Shown here one piece after another: positions 1-12,350 of a DNA stretch of 64,000 nt (its first letter is position 1; every line of letters begins with the position of its first letter). The stretch comes from Pomacea canaliculata (lineage: Eukaryota; Mollusca; Gastropoda; Architaenioglossa; Ampullariidae). Position numbers and translations under genes: made by a program. Location: positions 12,144,074 through 12,208,073 of the forward strand of contig NC_037595.1 of the NCBI RefSeq assembly GCF_003073045.1, read 5' to 3'. The notes under the pieces are model-generated. The model worked only from the letters and a program-made list of their open reading frames with translations, searched no databases and was not told where the DNA came from.

Positions 1-59
1 TGACCTGTTATTATCTGGTAGTTTATCATCCACTAGTTGACAGGATGGATCATTTGCCA

Positions 60-260
60 GGGGACTGAACAGTATGCCACTCACATGGTCTGTTGAATCT
101 GTCTCCTTCAGGTTGGAATATTTCAGTGAATGGCGAGGTTGAGGAGGTCGAAAACAGGAATAGCTGCTTGCATCTGGATGGGTGTCCATAAGCACTGTTG
201 GAAGTTGTCTTCCCTGTAGCAGGTTTTTGGTGACATTTCCTGATGAATCTTTGTCTGAAG
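60..260 (+). other. non-coding 5' exon of first glycosyltransferase copy
   Basis: This stretch is recognisably similar to 14710-14909 upstream of the second copy, sharing for example the tgccactcaca and gttgtcttccctg words. It ends in a splice donor (gaag/gtaggt, after 260). A matching acceptor (tttttttcag, ending 698) lies 12 bases before the ATG at 711. The inferred structure is a spliced 5' UTR exon followed by one coding exon. The start boundary is approximate, and splicing is an inference from site quality plus conservation between the copies. Confidence 0.45.
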
Positions 261-710
261 GTAGGTTCACCACTTCCATTTTTCCTGGAGATGCAGAAAG
301 TAATGCACATGTTTAAACAATGATTCAGCACATTCTGACCAGGCATGTCGTACATCAACACAATTGGCTTATAAGTTTGATTCATGTAAAAACATGCTAC
401 ACTTCCTAATCAGATTAAATTTGCATGTACCAAAGTCTGAACAGTACAAGAATACTCTTGCTATTACCATATTTTTTTTTGTCCAGAGGGCATGCTTATA
501 AGTGTATCAGATATGTAGCATAAATAAGCTGCAGTAAAAAGATTGCGAGGAGAAGAGATTTCATTTAAATCCATGAATGGATGCAGACGATGGAATTATT
601 GAGAGCAAAATGTGAAGAAAAATTTATAGACACTATTAGGACAGTGGTTAATGCACAGAAAATACAAATGTTGCCTTTAATGGTTCTATTTTTTTCAGCA
701 CTCCCAAAAA

Positions 711-1733
711 ATGATGGGATTTAGCTTTCTTCATGGACGTCGGCGCAAAGGAGCCATATCTCTTATATTTCTAGTCATCTTTATAGTAGTACTTTACTCT
801 TTACAGAAAAAAGACCCTGCAATGTTAGAAATCTTAGGTGACTCTTATTGGTTGGACTTGCTACATTCCAGTTACTTCATTCCCAGAAATAGAATAATTA
901 TGCCACTACATATTTCATATATAATTGAACCAGAAAGACACTGTAGCAGTGAAGGCTACATTGCTGTTCTTATTCCAAGTCACCCACAGGATGGCTTAAG
1001 AAGAGCAGCGATTCGGAAGACTTGGGGCTATGCTTTGAGACAGGAAGAGTGGCCACATGCCTTACTTAGGGCACATGCTGACATTTTCTTTTTACTAGGG
1101 AGAGCATCCACCCAGCTGGAATATCAGTCTGTTGAGCAGGAAGCACACACACATGATGATATAATTATAGGTGACTTTGTTGATACATACAGAAACCTCT
1201 CAATAAAAATGTTATTTGGGTTGAATTGGATTGCCAAGAACTGCGCGGAAACAAAGTTTCTTGTCAAAATGGATTCAGACACATTTGTTGACTTTCCACA
1301 GCTGATGGACCTTCTCCTGAATAATGAGCAGAAGCTGCGCAAGTTCTGTGGTAGGAAAACTGTATTACTCATCTGATGCCTTAACAAGTGGCAAGTGGAA
1401 AAATGACCCCAATGAATATCCTTTTTCAGTGTACCCAACATTTGCTGGTGGGCCTTGCTATATTTTATCCACTAACATTTCAGGTCAGATTGTAAACGTG
1501 TCGCAGTACATGCCCTACATGTCACTGGAAGATGTGTATATTACTGGTATCTTGTCAAAGGCATTGGGTGTACCCAAATACTACCTGCCACAGCTGCACA
1601 ATTTCCCAGAGGAAAAACATCTTGTGATTTTGTAACTGAAGAAAATGAAGAAAAAGGACTGTTAAGCACAACAGATCTATCCATTGATCAACTAAGAGAG
1701 TTGTGGCAAACTATCACAAGAGGAACTTGTTAA
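711..1733 (+). pseudogene. beta-1,3-glycosyltransferase (GT31), frameshifted first copy
   Basis: This is a close relative of the intact gene at 15464-16486. It has the same type II layout: a short basic N-terminus, a signal-anchor (about residues 14-31), the IRKTWG motif, FLLG, DTYRNLSIKM, a D-S-D metal-binding triad in KMDSDTFVD, GGPCYILS and EDVYITG. Against the second copy there is one extra base near 1345, which sends the first frame to a stop at 1374-1376, and one missing base near 1613. Downstream of the second break the frame again matches the homologue to its TAA at 1731-1733. Everything else is conserved and there are no other stops in the homologous frame, so the damage is recent or is assembly error. 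A polyA signal (aataaa, 3576-3581) lies in the equivalent place to that of the second copy. Family assignment is confident; the exact acceptor sugar is unknown. Confidence 0.8.
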
Positions 1734-4700
1734 TATCTTAAAATATTGTCCCGTCCCTTTGCACCAGTGGACAAAATGTGTGAATTCATAAGTGATTAAA
1801 GAATAATTAAAAATGACATGAACACACCCAGGCATGTGTGTGTGTCACCAGAAGAAGCATGTGACTGCGACTGAAATTCCATGAAGTTATTGGGTTTTTT
1901 TTAAAATTGTGAGAATTATTTTTTCAGAACCCATAACTGGATTTCAAGCTGACTTTTTCAACTATGAGACTGGCAACCTATGCTAATTGTTCACAAAATC
2001 TAGAGTTGCCTGTCATCAGGAACCAGTGAGATCAATTGGTTCGAGTCAAATGTGAGTCACTATGATGTGTTAGATCTAAACTTTTCACAAATCTTGGAAA
2101 AACTGGAAACTGATGTGTATTCATATGTTAGCAAGAAACTTTATGTTTTGTACACAACGGTGAGCCCAGTTACCTGACCATTCCATGGAAATCTAGACAT
2201 ACGTCAGAACAAAGATATTGGCCATTATTTTTTTGATTGGATTCTTTGCATGAGCTGCTTAATTTTGCTTTTCAAAATAGTGTCTTTTTTCAAATAGAAA
2301 TAATGAACATTGATGTGAAAAAATAGTTTATAAACATATCCAGCATTTTTGTGCTAGACTTAGGCCTGTTAAAAATATGTGTCTTTCTAGGAGAAAATAA
2401 AAGTAGTTTTCCTTGCCAACAGTTAAAGGGTTGGCACACCTGTGCAAATGAAAAAAACATTTTATTGTATCTAGATATGATTGGAAGGCCTTGGGACAGG
2501 TAAACTGTGATTAAATATCGGTATCTCACTATGGTCAACGTGGTTCTCAGTACCATGATACATTTTGGAAAGGGTGTACTACACAGCGTGAAGAGTGAAC
2601 AAATATTCACAAACTGTGCATGCAAGAAATTTTTTAAAGAGTTTTGGAGTGTATATCAGGGATGCCCAACCTACAGCCCGTGTAGTGCCTCATCCGGCCA
2701 GCTCATTATAACCAGATGCAACATAATTTCATTTTAAACATCACGATTCTGGCAAAACCGCTATGTTCTGGCCACCGAGATTTTATATCATGTTCAGTCC
2801 GACCCTCGAGCGAGAAAAGGTTGGGTATCACTGGTGTATATGTTTGTATTCTTACAGATATTTGGTTTCTCAGTTAAAGGGGTATTATATGAAGCTCATT
2901 TGCTGGTGGTGAAGGGAGATAATTTCCTTGGGATCCAAAGGACATCAAGACTAGCATACTACTTATTGGCCCAGACAGAATAGGCAACAGTTTCTCACAG
3001 ATGGTGCAAGCACACAAGGAGGGCTACAAAATAGTTGCTATGGATGGCCTAGAAAATAACTATGGAATAATATGACAATTATGTGAATTTATATGTTTGA
3101 AATAGCTGTTGAATAACTTGTATGTTGTTTAAGGGGAGTTAGCTAATGCAATTGCTCATTTTCAGGGTATTCTTTCATGGGAAAGTAATCCCAAGAATAT
3201 TAAAAAGTAAAACAGAATTGCCCACATGTGCATGTCAAAATTCCTTCAGCACAAGAAATACAAAAGGGTTTAAGAATTGGAGCTGATTATTTACAACATA
3301 GGTGTGGAAGCAGAATTTGGTTAATGTTTATATCTTGCTCGATGCCTACCAAATATTATTTTCCCCTCTGGCTGGATCCAACTGTGTGAAACATTATGGT
3401 TTGTTAGCATTAAAGATGTGGGGAAGGATCTCCTGATATGACAGCTGACCTAGTTCGTTTTTTTTTCCAAGACTAGGCCAGAGCATTTTATAGACTACTG
3501 CCTAGCAGGGCAACATAATTGCAGCAGCCACTGCTTCAATTATTGATAAGCCATACCATCTGTTTTACTCCTTTCAATAAAATGAGAAGAAGTGAACAAA
3601 ATATATTCAATGTTCGAATTAGTTTTGGCACTAGTTTAGAAGATACTGAGTACATTGACTGTGCGTATAATGCTTTTACAGCCACTGAATATTAATAAAA
3701 CATGGCGTAAAAGTTTTTGGAATTTCTGAACTTAAAATCATAATTTTTGTTTTCCCTACCATTTATTTTTGTGTGTTTTTTTAAATTTATGAATTTCATG
3801 AAGATCTATAAGATTAAAAATCTCAAAGTTGTTTCAGTAAAGTGTAATATCTCTATTTTTCTCCGTCCCAGAACATTTTGTCCAAGAACCACATGGCCTT
3901 AAATATTTATTGTATATTGAATTTCATTTTTTTTTATCAGTAACTCTGTGTAGATGTGCTATTTAAGTGTAACATCTATCTCTAAAAGTGTATTAATATA
4001 TCGATGAATCAATGAAAATTGTTCGTTTGTTTTAAAGATGGTGAAGTGTCATCAAAGCATTCATTTTGTTTCAAAGACTCATTCTGTAATGAAATTTGTG
4101 CCTTGCTTGTGCAGAGACTTTAAAAGATATTTCAGCTTTCCCTGGTTTAGGAGTTTGATGATAAGGAGTTTATCCTGGACATGTTTCTAGCAGTGAAATC
4201 TGTACCGAAGCAGTGGTCATTGTGTGTAATTTTAACTTCTTAATTGACTTGGATCAGAAACTAGTCTGTCAGAAATTTTTTTTTTTTACTTATTTTTTTT
4301 TCTTTTTTTTTATACTTCTAAAGGACATAAGGAAAACATAAATAACTTCATGCAAAGTAACCCTGCTATGAACGGTGCTAAGATTAAGTGAATCATGTAG
4401 TAGCAACTAACAGTGCAAAAATGCTGTGTGGATATTGCATGAATTATAAAACAGTTTTATAGTCAACCAGAATGAATAACAATTAGCATCTTGCCTGCTA
4501 CATAAATGTCTTACCACCTCTAAGATTGTGTGATTCACTTCTTAAAAAATCTGTTCGTGAGACCAGTAGCACATTTTTCATTTAAAACAACTGTTAATAT
4601 TGTAATCAGACTTGGAAATAGCATATCAGCTTCATGGTATCTGAATTCCACTACCCAAAGTAAATTTTGAAGCATATTAGCAAGAGTGTTAAAGTGGCCA

Positions 4701-5300
4701 AGGCATAGTTTTTGTTTAAGGAGCTTTTTGTACCTGCATGTACTAAAGGGTTTAATAACAGAGGTCTTAAAGAAATATGTTAATGCTAGGGTCTTTAAAA
4801 CAGGTTAATCTGTCTTCTGACATGAACAACTTAAGAACTGAATAGTGAGATTTCTTAACTTCCTGTGAAAAGTGATATAAACTACTGCTTCATTCTAATA
4901 TAAATGGGGATATAAATTTCTGCTTTTAAATGTCATGCAGTATTTCAAAATTTCACACTTCTTGGGCCTCATTTCTTTGACATCTGGAAAATCTTCACAG
5001 ATGTTTTGAGGGTCAACCATATTGCTCCAGTTCTCAAACTATGCGGGTCTACGAATTTTGTGTCCAATGAGACTGTCGGATATATTTTGTTTTTTCTTAT
5101 AAACAGGAAAAAATGTGCCTATTTGATGTGGTATCTTACATTCTTAAGATCACATTGAACAAAATACATAAAGAAACTGCTATTTTCAATGAAAACTATC
5201 CTTTTCAAAAATCTAATGTTTCATATTTTTATTGCACTCGTGCGTCCATGAATGTTGTGAAAAACATGTTTAAACCTTTTGTTGTGTTTTCCTTTCATCC
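1734..5300 (+). repeat. 3' flank of duplicated segment, first copy
   Basis: Blocks of this flank align in order with 16487-18060 behind the second glycosyltransferase copy. Examples are the stretch around the polyA signal (3490-3620 with 16780-16930), the aaccacatggcctta block (3890 with 17117), a ctctaaaagtgtat block (3980 with 17211), and atgtgcctatttgatg (5113 with 17854). The first copy is longer because it has gained insertions, including the hAT element at 2657. No further coding sequence was seen. The ORFs at 2290-2737 and 5113-5310 do not resemble known proteins. Confidence 0.7.
2657..2833. mobile_element. short hAT-type non-autonomous DNA transposon, 177 bp
   Basis: The ends are inverted repeats: CAGGGATGCCCAACC at the left and GGTTGGGTATCACTG at the right. 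They are flanked by a perfect 8-bp target duplication GTGTATAT (2649-2656 and 2834-2841). An 8-bp duplication with CAG...CTG ends is the hAT superfamily signature. No coding capacity. It lies in the region downstream of the first glycosyltransferase copy. Confidence 0.82.
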
Positions 5301-8300
5301 TTTCTTCTGATCTTTGTGTAAAATTGTAATTGTTCCAAAGCCTTACAATTTGAAGTGATCACTGCTGTGAGCCAAACAAAGCAACAAAGAAATGGGAAGA
5401 TACTTCTAGCAGCACAATTTTGTGTGTATTATAATTTGGAAAATAACATTTTATTGAAATAAATCAATATTGTTGCATCTAATAAGAATTTTAGCAACAA
5501 CTGAATAACCATATGGAGTTCTGTGTGCAGGGTGCATGTCTCACATGTTTCATGCACTTAAAACACCACAGCATGTTATGCTCAATTCAGACATTTTAAA
5601 TCAGGCATGCATGTGGACTGCGGGCTGGATGCGGCCCTTTGCAAGTACACCTGTGGCCCCATACAAAGAACACTATGGACACGTGGCCCTCATGACAACA
5701 CAAATGTGATCATTGCGGCCTTAAGGGAATCCTCGTTTTGACAGGCGTGTTTTAAATAGTGTGATAATAGTTTAATAATTTTCAGACTTGGTAAAGACAT
5801 AATGGTGAATAAATATATTTTCATTTTAATTAATTTCATGTGCTGTACAAGTTATAAATATCTTCATCACACCCACATTTGGTGTTGGAAATTTTGGATA
5901 TGATTGTTCATATGCTTTTTTTTTATTGTTGTTGTTGCCAGACTGTGATAAGTCCAACAGATGGCTGCGAATCAGGGTCAGAATGAGGTTTAAGTTTTGT
6001 CAGCTATACTTCATGCAATTGTAATAGCTCCTTGAAATCTTTATATGCAATACTAACGATCAGTCGAAGTTTATCAAGAATTGTAGTAATTTGCTACTCA
6101 AAATGTTTAATATATATTTAAATATATATATAACTGTGCACATATATGTTTGTGTGGATGCATACATGTGTTTGTATTTATGTAACCATGACTAATAGCA
6201 TATAATTTCTGTTGATTGGCTTTATTATGAAAGCAAATAAAGTTTGTACTTATTAAATTTGTTTTGTTTTTTTAAAACATATGCTTGATTGATAGTTACA
6301 CTCAATAAAAAAAAAATCAGTCTGAACCTATGCTACTAATTGGGGCATACATACATTCAAATTCATGTGCTATGTACAGTTTTCAGGATTAGCTGCTTTG
6401 CAGTGATATAACCTTAGTAAAACACTTATTCCCCACTGCAACCTCCCCATCTTCTTTGGCATTAACTCCAACCATTACTTGGTCTCAAAATTTTCTGTTA
6501 AAACATTTAATCCCAAGTGATACACAGGTTTAAAGAAGTTACTATTGATATGCACATGTACTAATAATAGCAGTAGAATGCATATTAGGCTGATTCAAGA
6601 TGACCAATTTCCCATGTACCTGCATGCATTAAAGGGTTTTGCCAATTATCTAAACAAAAGTATTTTATGCTATAAAATTTTAGCCCATTCAGTTGACTAC
6701 AAAATGATAATAAGTCTAAGCTGAACTGTTACATGCAGTCTTATATTCATTTAATGGCTTCAGCACTGAGCTTTGAAACAGTAACTTGAATTCATTGCAA
6801 AGTGATAATGTTTAATAAAAAATTCATCCACTCTATGCTGATACATAATATAATGCAGTATAAATAAATCACCAGTCTCCTTTCTGTCATGGGGTGAGAA
6901 TTGAATGGTGCTCTAAATCAGCAAGAAAAAGGGATTTTTTTTCTCATCAGGAGGCTATAACAAACAAGTGCTTTAGTAGTTAAGGTTGGCCTTGAGTTTT
7001 GTAAGGCATTTAATGTGTTTTTGAATTTGAATATGAAACTACTTTCAGAAATATAAAAAAAAATAAAGCCTTAAGGAACTTTTCTTCTAAACTTAGGTTT
7101 TACCAGTGTAACCCATGCTAATAAGCTAAGACACTGGTAATTTCACTATATTTTATATGTACTTTGACTCCACTGAAGTCTAAAAAATATCATGGACGTA
7201 TAGGCAAGCTATTCTGAAAGCTGAAATTTTTTAGGCTTTATGACTGCGTGAGTATGCATATATAACATACTTTCATGGCTCTCATAGGTACTTTTTATAC
7301 ATCTTTCTTTTATACAGATAATTATTTGAAATATGTTGTAAGCTCTAGCTCTAGCTCTCTCTCGCACGCACACACACACACATGAAGATAGTCGATGTAT
7401 GTAGGCTAGCTGAACTAGGCTTTATCTGTGCTTTGCCTAGAAAAGAAGCTTTTAAAAAGCAAGGCCAAGTTAAGCCAGTGGTTACGACCGCTGCAACTCT
7501 TGTTTATCAACGAAGCGAGCGAGCAAGGTCTAACTTAGCCCCCACTAAATTTAGGACTACAGCCAAACTAGCTAGCGATAATTAATAAAATACGTTCTAG
7601 ATAACACACCAAAATGCCGCAGGAAAACTTGATTAATGTCAGACAGCCGACGCTACTGCCGCGAACACAATACAGTGCAGCACGTACCTGCTTTCTAATC
7701 TTGTCGGTGGAAATGGTTGATAGGCACGCTTTCTTTTGCGCTTGCGCATGAGTGGTAGCTGTGTAATAATGAGCACTGTGATTGGTTAAAATAACACGAA
7801 CGACAACTCTGATGGTGGGCATTAGCGACCGCTCGCGAGGAAAATGTCGTCTGCTTAAGGTATTACGATCCTTGCACGGGATCTTTCCTACCGTACAACG
7901 GTACAAGCGCAGTACTTAAACAGAGACCAGCCAATTACGTACACCATCTCGCTGATACTCCTCCCTTTGTTTTCAAGACACACACATTTCTAGATACTAT
8001 CGCCTTTTACTATATGTATCTCGCTGTCGTCGTTGGCTCATTAAACCACTTCTTAAACCATTAATTTTCTAGATTAAAACACTGTATAGGTATATATCAA
8101 CAAGTCCGAGATGAAAATGCGCCAGCATCTCATGACTCGCAAAAAATCTGAATCACGCACAGTGATAAACTGAATTCAAATTCTTCCATCATCTGCTACA
8201 TGTACTTTAAAAGTTAAGAAAGATTGAGGCCTCTTTCCCTTAACAATTTTATTAGTGCGAAGCATACTGAAGAATACCGTTTTCCTCGGAAGAATTAGAA

Positions 8301-9480
8301 AGAGCCAAAAGATTCCTTCTTGAAGAAATGACGCTGTATGATCATATTATCTGCAGAGAAACTATACAATGATTAAGCGTGCATACAAACTAAAACAGCT
8401 GAACATACCAGCCTGCTGATATAGAACTTCTGCGCGCGTTTTAACAGAACATGATGAAGCAGTCTCACCACTCGTAGTGTCATATTAACCGACAAGAACA
8501 TTATAACGGCTTGACATATACCTATTCAATTTTAAAATCGAAATTCAATTAAACAATTGAACAATTAAGGGGACAGACGCTGTACACAATGGCGCTGCCT
8601 CTTGGGGACGAGTGACCACACCTTCTTCCTGTCTTTCCACTCTTGGGTAGAATATATGTTCCTCCTTCTTCTGATGTTAGTGGCTCCTAGCCGGTTACTG
8701 GGGCCAAATCCTCCAAATCATATTCTCCAATCCAAATACTCCATGGCATCAGCCAGGCTCATCACTCCGTGGCTTTACCCAGACTCAAACCACGAACTAA
8801 TATCCCTGGACTGCTTGCAGACGATTTTTTCAGTCACCTTTCTAGGAAGGCACAGCCGCCATCCCAACCCCATCCCCCAACGCAGTGACTCGGCGCTTGC
8901 CGTGTCTCCTAGGGAAGGGAAATGCTGGCCGGAGATAGTCAATTATATTGTCTTTTCCCTTTTCCCATTCAACAGGTGCGGTTTGGCCACTCGCGCCATG
9001 CTAACTCGTTAACTTCATGTCACCCTTCTGTAAGCAGTGAGTCAATCTCAGTTGCTGGACAGCTTAACAAATGAACCACATTCTATCCTTGTTCATCCCC
9101 TCCTATTAAATATCTTCCTCGTCTCCCCGTTATTCTTTACAGCTTGATTTAACCTCCAGTTCATCGCTCTCTAATCTTTCCTATATTAGTCAGAAAGATG
9201 ACGCTCGGGGTTTAGGTTTCTTGGTCTAATCTTTACATGAGAGCAGCAATAATAATAATACATCACTCAGTCTCGTCTTCAGTCTTTATTTATTAGTCAG
9301 TCTTTGTAATACTTATACTTCTGTGCAGTGCCAACGGGATTAATATAATATTTCTCATGCCTCTCCATCATAAAATACCACCGGAACATGTGTTTGTGAT
9401 TTTTGCTTTAGTTTCGCCGATTTTTACTGCACTCAGGTTAACCTTTACTTGCACGATCTCAACTCAAGAAAATTAACTTC
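5301..9480. other. intergenic spacer, no recognised gene
   Basis: The first part is AT-rich. Around 5605-5720 is a stretch with gcgggctggatgcggccc, similar to the words in the element at 11089 and probably the remnant of the same transposon family. A short CA tract sits at 7367-7382. From about 7400 the base composition shifts to more G+C, and 7735-7760 contains an NRF1-like word (gcgcttgcgcatg), so a promoter is possible. No coding exon could be tied to it. The 136-residue ORF at 8602-9012 has no recognisable features. Confidence 0.4.
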
Positions 9481-9488
9481 CTCGCAGG

Positions 9489-9660
9489 AGGGCGGTCCGG
9501 TGGCGCAACGGTTAGCGCCTGTCACCAATACAGTGAAGGTTGGCTGTCCCGGGTTCAGCTCTCGTCTCGGGCACGCTGTTCTTTCTCTGCACGTGACATC
9601 TGTTTACAGGGCTGGCTGCGTGCCATGACATAGCCAAACACCAATTCCCCTCCCCCCTCC
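9489..9660 (+). repeat. tRNA-derived SINE
   Basis: The element has a tRNA-like head: an A-box region tggcgcaacggttagcgcc (9501-9519) and a B-box-like gggttcagctc (9551-9561), followed by an unrelated tail. The spacing of about 40 bp between boxes is right for an internal Pol III promoter. The sequence cannot fold as a normal tRNA and the 3' boundary is uncertain. It differs in head and body from the three SINEs further right, so it belongs to a separate family. Confidence 0.6.
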
Positions 9661-10465
9661 TGGAAGGACTGTTCAGTGACGTCACTCGACATCACAACGT
9701 GGCGGCCTACCTGGAGCAACTCAGATCCATGTTTTAGACGCCATTTTAAGTAAATTATCGATTTTGTTGGGGGTTTGTTACCTAAATATTTGATCGGACA
9801 TGATTCAGAGAATCAGAATCTATCGCTAAAGCTCTATTTAAATTTCCTTGCTATGGGTAACAGTGCCACCTTTTACCCCGCCCCATTCAGATAGGAATAC
9901 TGCCAGTTAGGTCGGCGACTTCTTATATTTATTTTGTCCAGGCAAGTCGGGCTTATTTCGCAACTAACCTTTGTGTAGGTCAATCTGTTATCCGTCACCT
10001 GGAGAAACGCTGAATTGTTATTGGTGACCCCGCTACCGAGCTTCCCAGTTCTGGCCTAGCCTCAGAGATACTCAGATAGTACAATAGCTTGCTTGGGGCG
10101 AGGATGTCGTCGTAGCTGTGCTTGATGAAGCAAACGGTCGAAAGACCGCCAAGGCTAGCTTTACAACCTGCTCAGTGTCAAAGGTCGCTAGCTAATAGTT
10201 CTCCGTGCGACGCAACGATGTTGTCCAACGACCTGAGTAGGAAGGGTGGAGGAAGAGGGATCCCCTCCCCGCATAGACACGTGTTGTTTACGGTCTTATA
10301 ACTGACGCGCCAAACAAAAACAAGCAGCATCAAAAGGAAATTCCGTTGACATGTGGGCTGTGTTTCAATTGGATGGCTGCTGTCCGTGGCAGACGATGTC
10401 TCGTACCTCGATACCGTATAACCGTGCACTCAGACCACAGATGCAGACGTCAGGACGTAACTGAC

Positions 10466-10531
10466 ATGGCAGCTCCGCACAAAAGGAGGGAAATCGACAC
10501 CAAAGTCACCTACCTGAGGAGTTTTATCATG
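10466..10531 (+). other. candidate orphan first coding exon
   Basis: A 66-nt open stretch starts with ATGGCAGCTCCG in a good start context. It encodes 22 residues beginning MAAPHKRREIDTKV and ends at a strong donor (atcatg/gtaagt). It sits in a locally G+C- and CpG-richer area (about 10030-10800), as expected of a promoter. No downstream exon could be assigned; the nearest plus-strand candidates (21478, 22330) are far away. The protein was not recognised. It may be a true first exon of an unknown gene or a chance combination. Confidence 0.25.
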
Positions 10532-11088
10532 GTAAGTCTGTTTCCTTGACACGGCCTCATGTTCATTGTACCTCTTATAACTTGAAACTGTACGATTTAT
10601 TGCGACTGGGACCAGTTGGAGTGTAACCGTACTTTTTTGTTCTGCGTGTGCGCGTGTGTTTATCAGAGCAAGGCGCGGCCAACCTCGACCACAGACTACT
10701 ATCGAGGCTGCTTTCATTGAAAATAGTCATAGCGATATTTGACTTGGTGAATGGGAGAAAAATTCTCGTCGTTTCGCGACAGATAACGCCACGGCACACG
10801 TTTAGTGTGTAAAGGTCAGGACTAACTGTGTCCTATTGGAAATTTTAATGTTCTCTAACACTGCATCCGCTTATCTTCCACCCATACCATATCCAGGGCA
10901 TTGTCCGATTATGTCTTATCGTAGCATAGTGAAATAGAGGCAGGCTGCTTGAAGCACGGTAACTTGCTTTTCGTAGTCCACTAGCTGCCTTTAACCTGGT
11001 ATAAACCTGGTCAAAAACCGACTAGTGAATGTGCGTGTGTGAGCGAGAGATACTATAGATAGGAATGTGTGTATTTTGAAGATCTCAA

Positions 11089-11256
11089 TACCCCTGGGCA
11101 AACGCCGGCCCGCGGGCCGGATGCGGCCCGCCCTCCAGTATATATACTATATATAAAGTATTGGGTACAACTGAGTTAATTATATTAGTCCGGCCCTCTA
11201 AAACCATCCCAACTTCTCATGCGGCCCCTTGAGAAAATTAATTGCCCACCCCTGCC
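11089..11256. mobile_element. degenerate hAT-like short transposon
   Basis: The stretch opens with a gggcaaacgccggcccgcgg-type end and closes with attgcccacccctgcc, so the two ends are imperfect inverted repeats around gggcaa/ttgccc. The interior words ggccggatgcggcccg and gtccggccctc are typical of short hAT relatives. No clear target duplication was found, so the boundaries and superfamily are tentative. Confidence 0.45.
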
Positions 11257-11719
11257 TTAGAGGGTGACAGATTAATAATCTTGAATCTTGCTCATATCGG
11301 CAAGCGTAATGTCCAACATACGGGTCATTGTATGAGCGAGACGACTTTGCCCGTTGGGTCATCTAGGTCTTAGGAGCACCACCGCCCGTACACAGTATTT
11401 TCACCCCTCTTGGTTGGTTGGTTGGTTGGTTTACATCAAAGCAGCTAGCCATATTATGTTACTATGCGCTACATGCAAAGAAATAAACACTGCCTCTGAA
11501 AAGAGATCTGAACCTAGTGAAGTTTTCACGTCACTTCCGTCATAAACCATGTCTTACTTATTGCTACTACATTGGTTTAACTGTATTAGGGACAAGCGCT
11601 GAAATGTCATCATTAACTGGGAAAATGCTGGGAAACTCTTGACCAGTTAAATCGTGTCAAATCTTTTTTTTTTTTTTCCTTTGCAAACTGGAACAAAATA
11701 AGAAGTGCTGAACGGTTGC

Positions 11720-11900
11720 GATGGCAACGGATAACCGAGTGGTTAGAACGATAGTGTCCGAAATGAGGTGGGCACTGGTTCGATACCCGTGTAGTCTTCC
11801 CCAAATCGACCCAACTGACGGGAATGGGTGCCTGACTCCAAAAAGGAATTCACGGTGCACTTTAAGCGTACAGTTCTCATAGGTCATCGCGATAGCAGCC
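11720..11900 (+). repeat. tRNA-derived SINE, family 2
   Basis: The A-box region (aaccgagtggttagaacg, about 11733-11750) and B-box (ggttcgatacc, 11778-11788) are 30-40 bp apart. They are followed by a body (actgacgggaatgggtgcct) shared with the elements at 12176 and 14160. The three copies differ by many substitutions, so these are old insertions. Ends are approximate. Confidence 0.65.
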
Positions 11901-12167
11901 TTCCTTTTTTCACACCTCTCTCGATCCCCGTTACGCAGTTTAAATAAGAGTTGCTGTTAAAGCACGATAACTTTCAAAGAGCAATAGTACAGACTTTCAA
12001 TAGCTAGTTAGGTCTGTAAGCAACAGAGGCGGAGAAGTGGGGGTGAGGTAGTAAACTTCTCCCCACCCTTTTGGACATAGCTAACTAGGTCTCTGATATC
12101 ACAATTAAGCTGATGATGTTTTACATCTAGGCCTATCTTGATTCAACGAGAAGCAGAGATGCTTTTG

Positions 12168-12350
12168 GGAAGCAGATAGCCGAATGGTTAGAGTGCTGCA
12201 TGGCGTCCGAACTGAGAGGCAATTCGATACCCGACTAACCCGAGTATCGCAGCAGACTTTCCCCCCGCTGACTGGAATGGGTACCTGACTCCATTGAGGG
12301 TTGGGGAAGGTAATCCAGCGAGAGAGAGGAGATGGGTATTGCCCCCACGT
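12168..12350 (+). repeat. tRNA-derived SINE, family 2
   Basis: It starts with an A-box-like tagccgaatggttagagtgc (12177-12196) and a B-box (aattcgatacc, 12221-12231). The same body word, ctgactggaatgggtacctg, follows, then a shared ggttggggaaggtaa tail. It belongs with 11720-11900 and with the inverted copy at 14160-14327. Confidence 0.65.

Noticed and set aside
50-385. 111-codon minus-strand ORF at the left edge
   Set aside because: It overlaps the conserved non-coding exon of the glycosyltransferase on the other strand, is not open in the second copy and resembles no protein.
1124-1441. Minus-strand ORF inside the first glycosyltransferase copy
   Set aside because: Shadow of the plus-strand coding sequence.
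9489-12240. True tRNA genes
   Set aside because: A- and B-boxes are present, but the sequences between and around them do not form tRNA arms and they carry shared SINE bodies.
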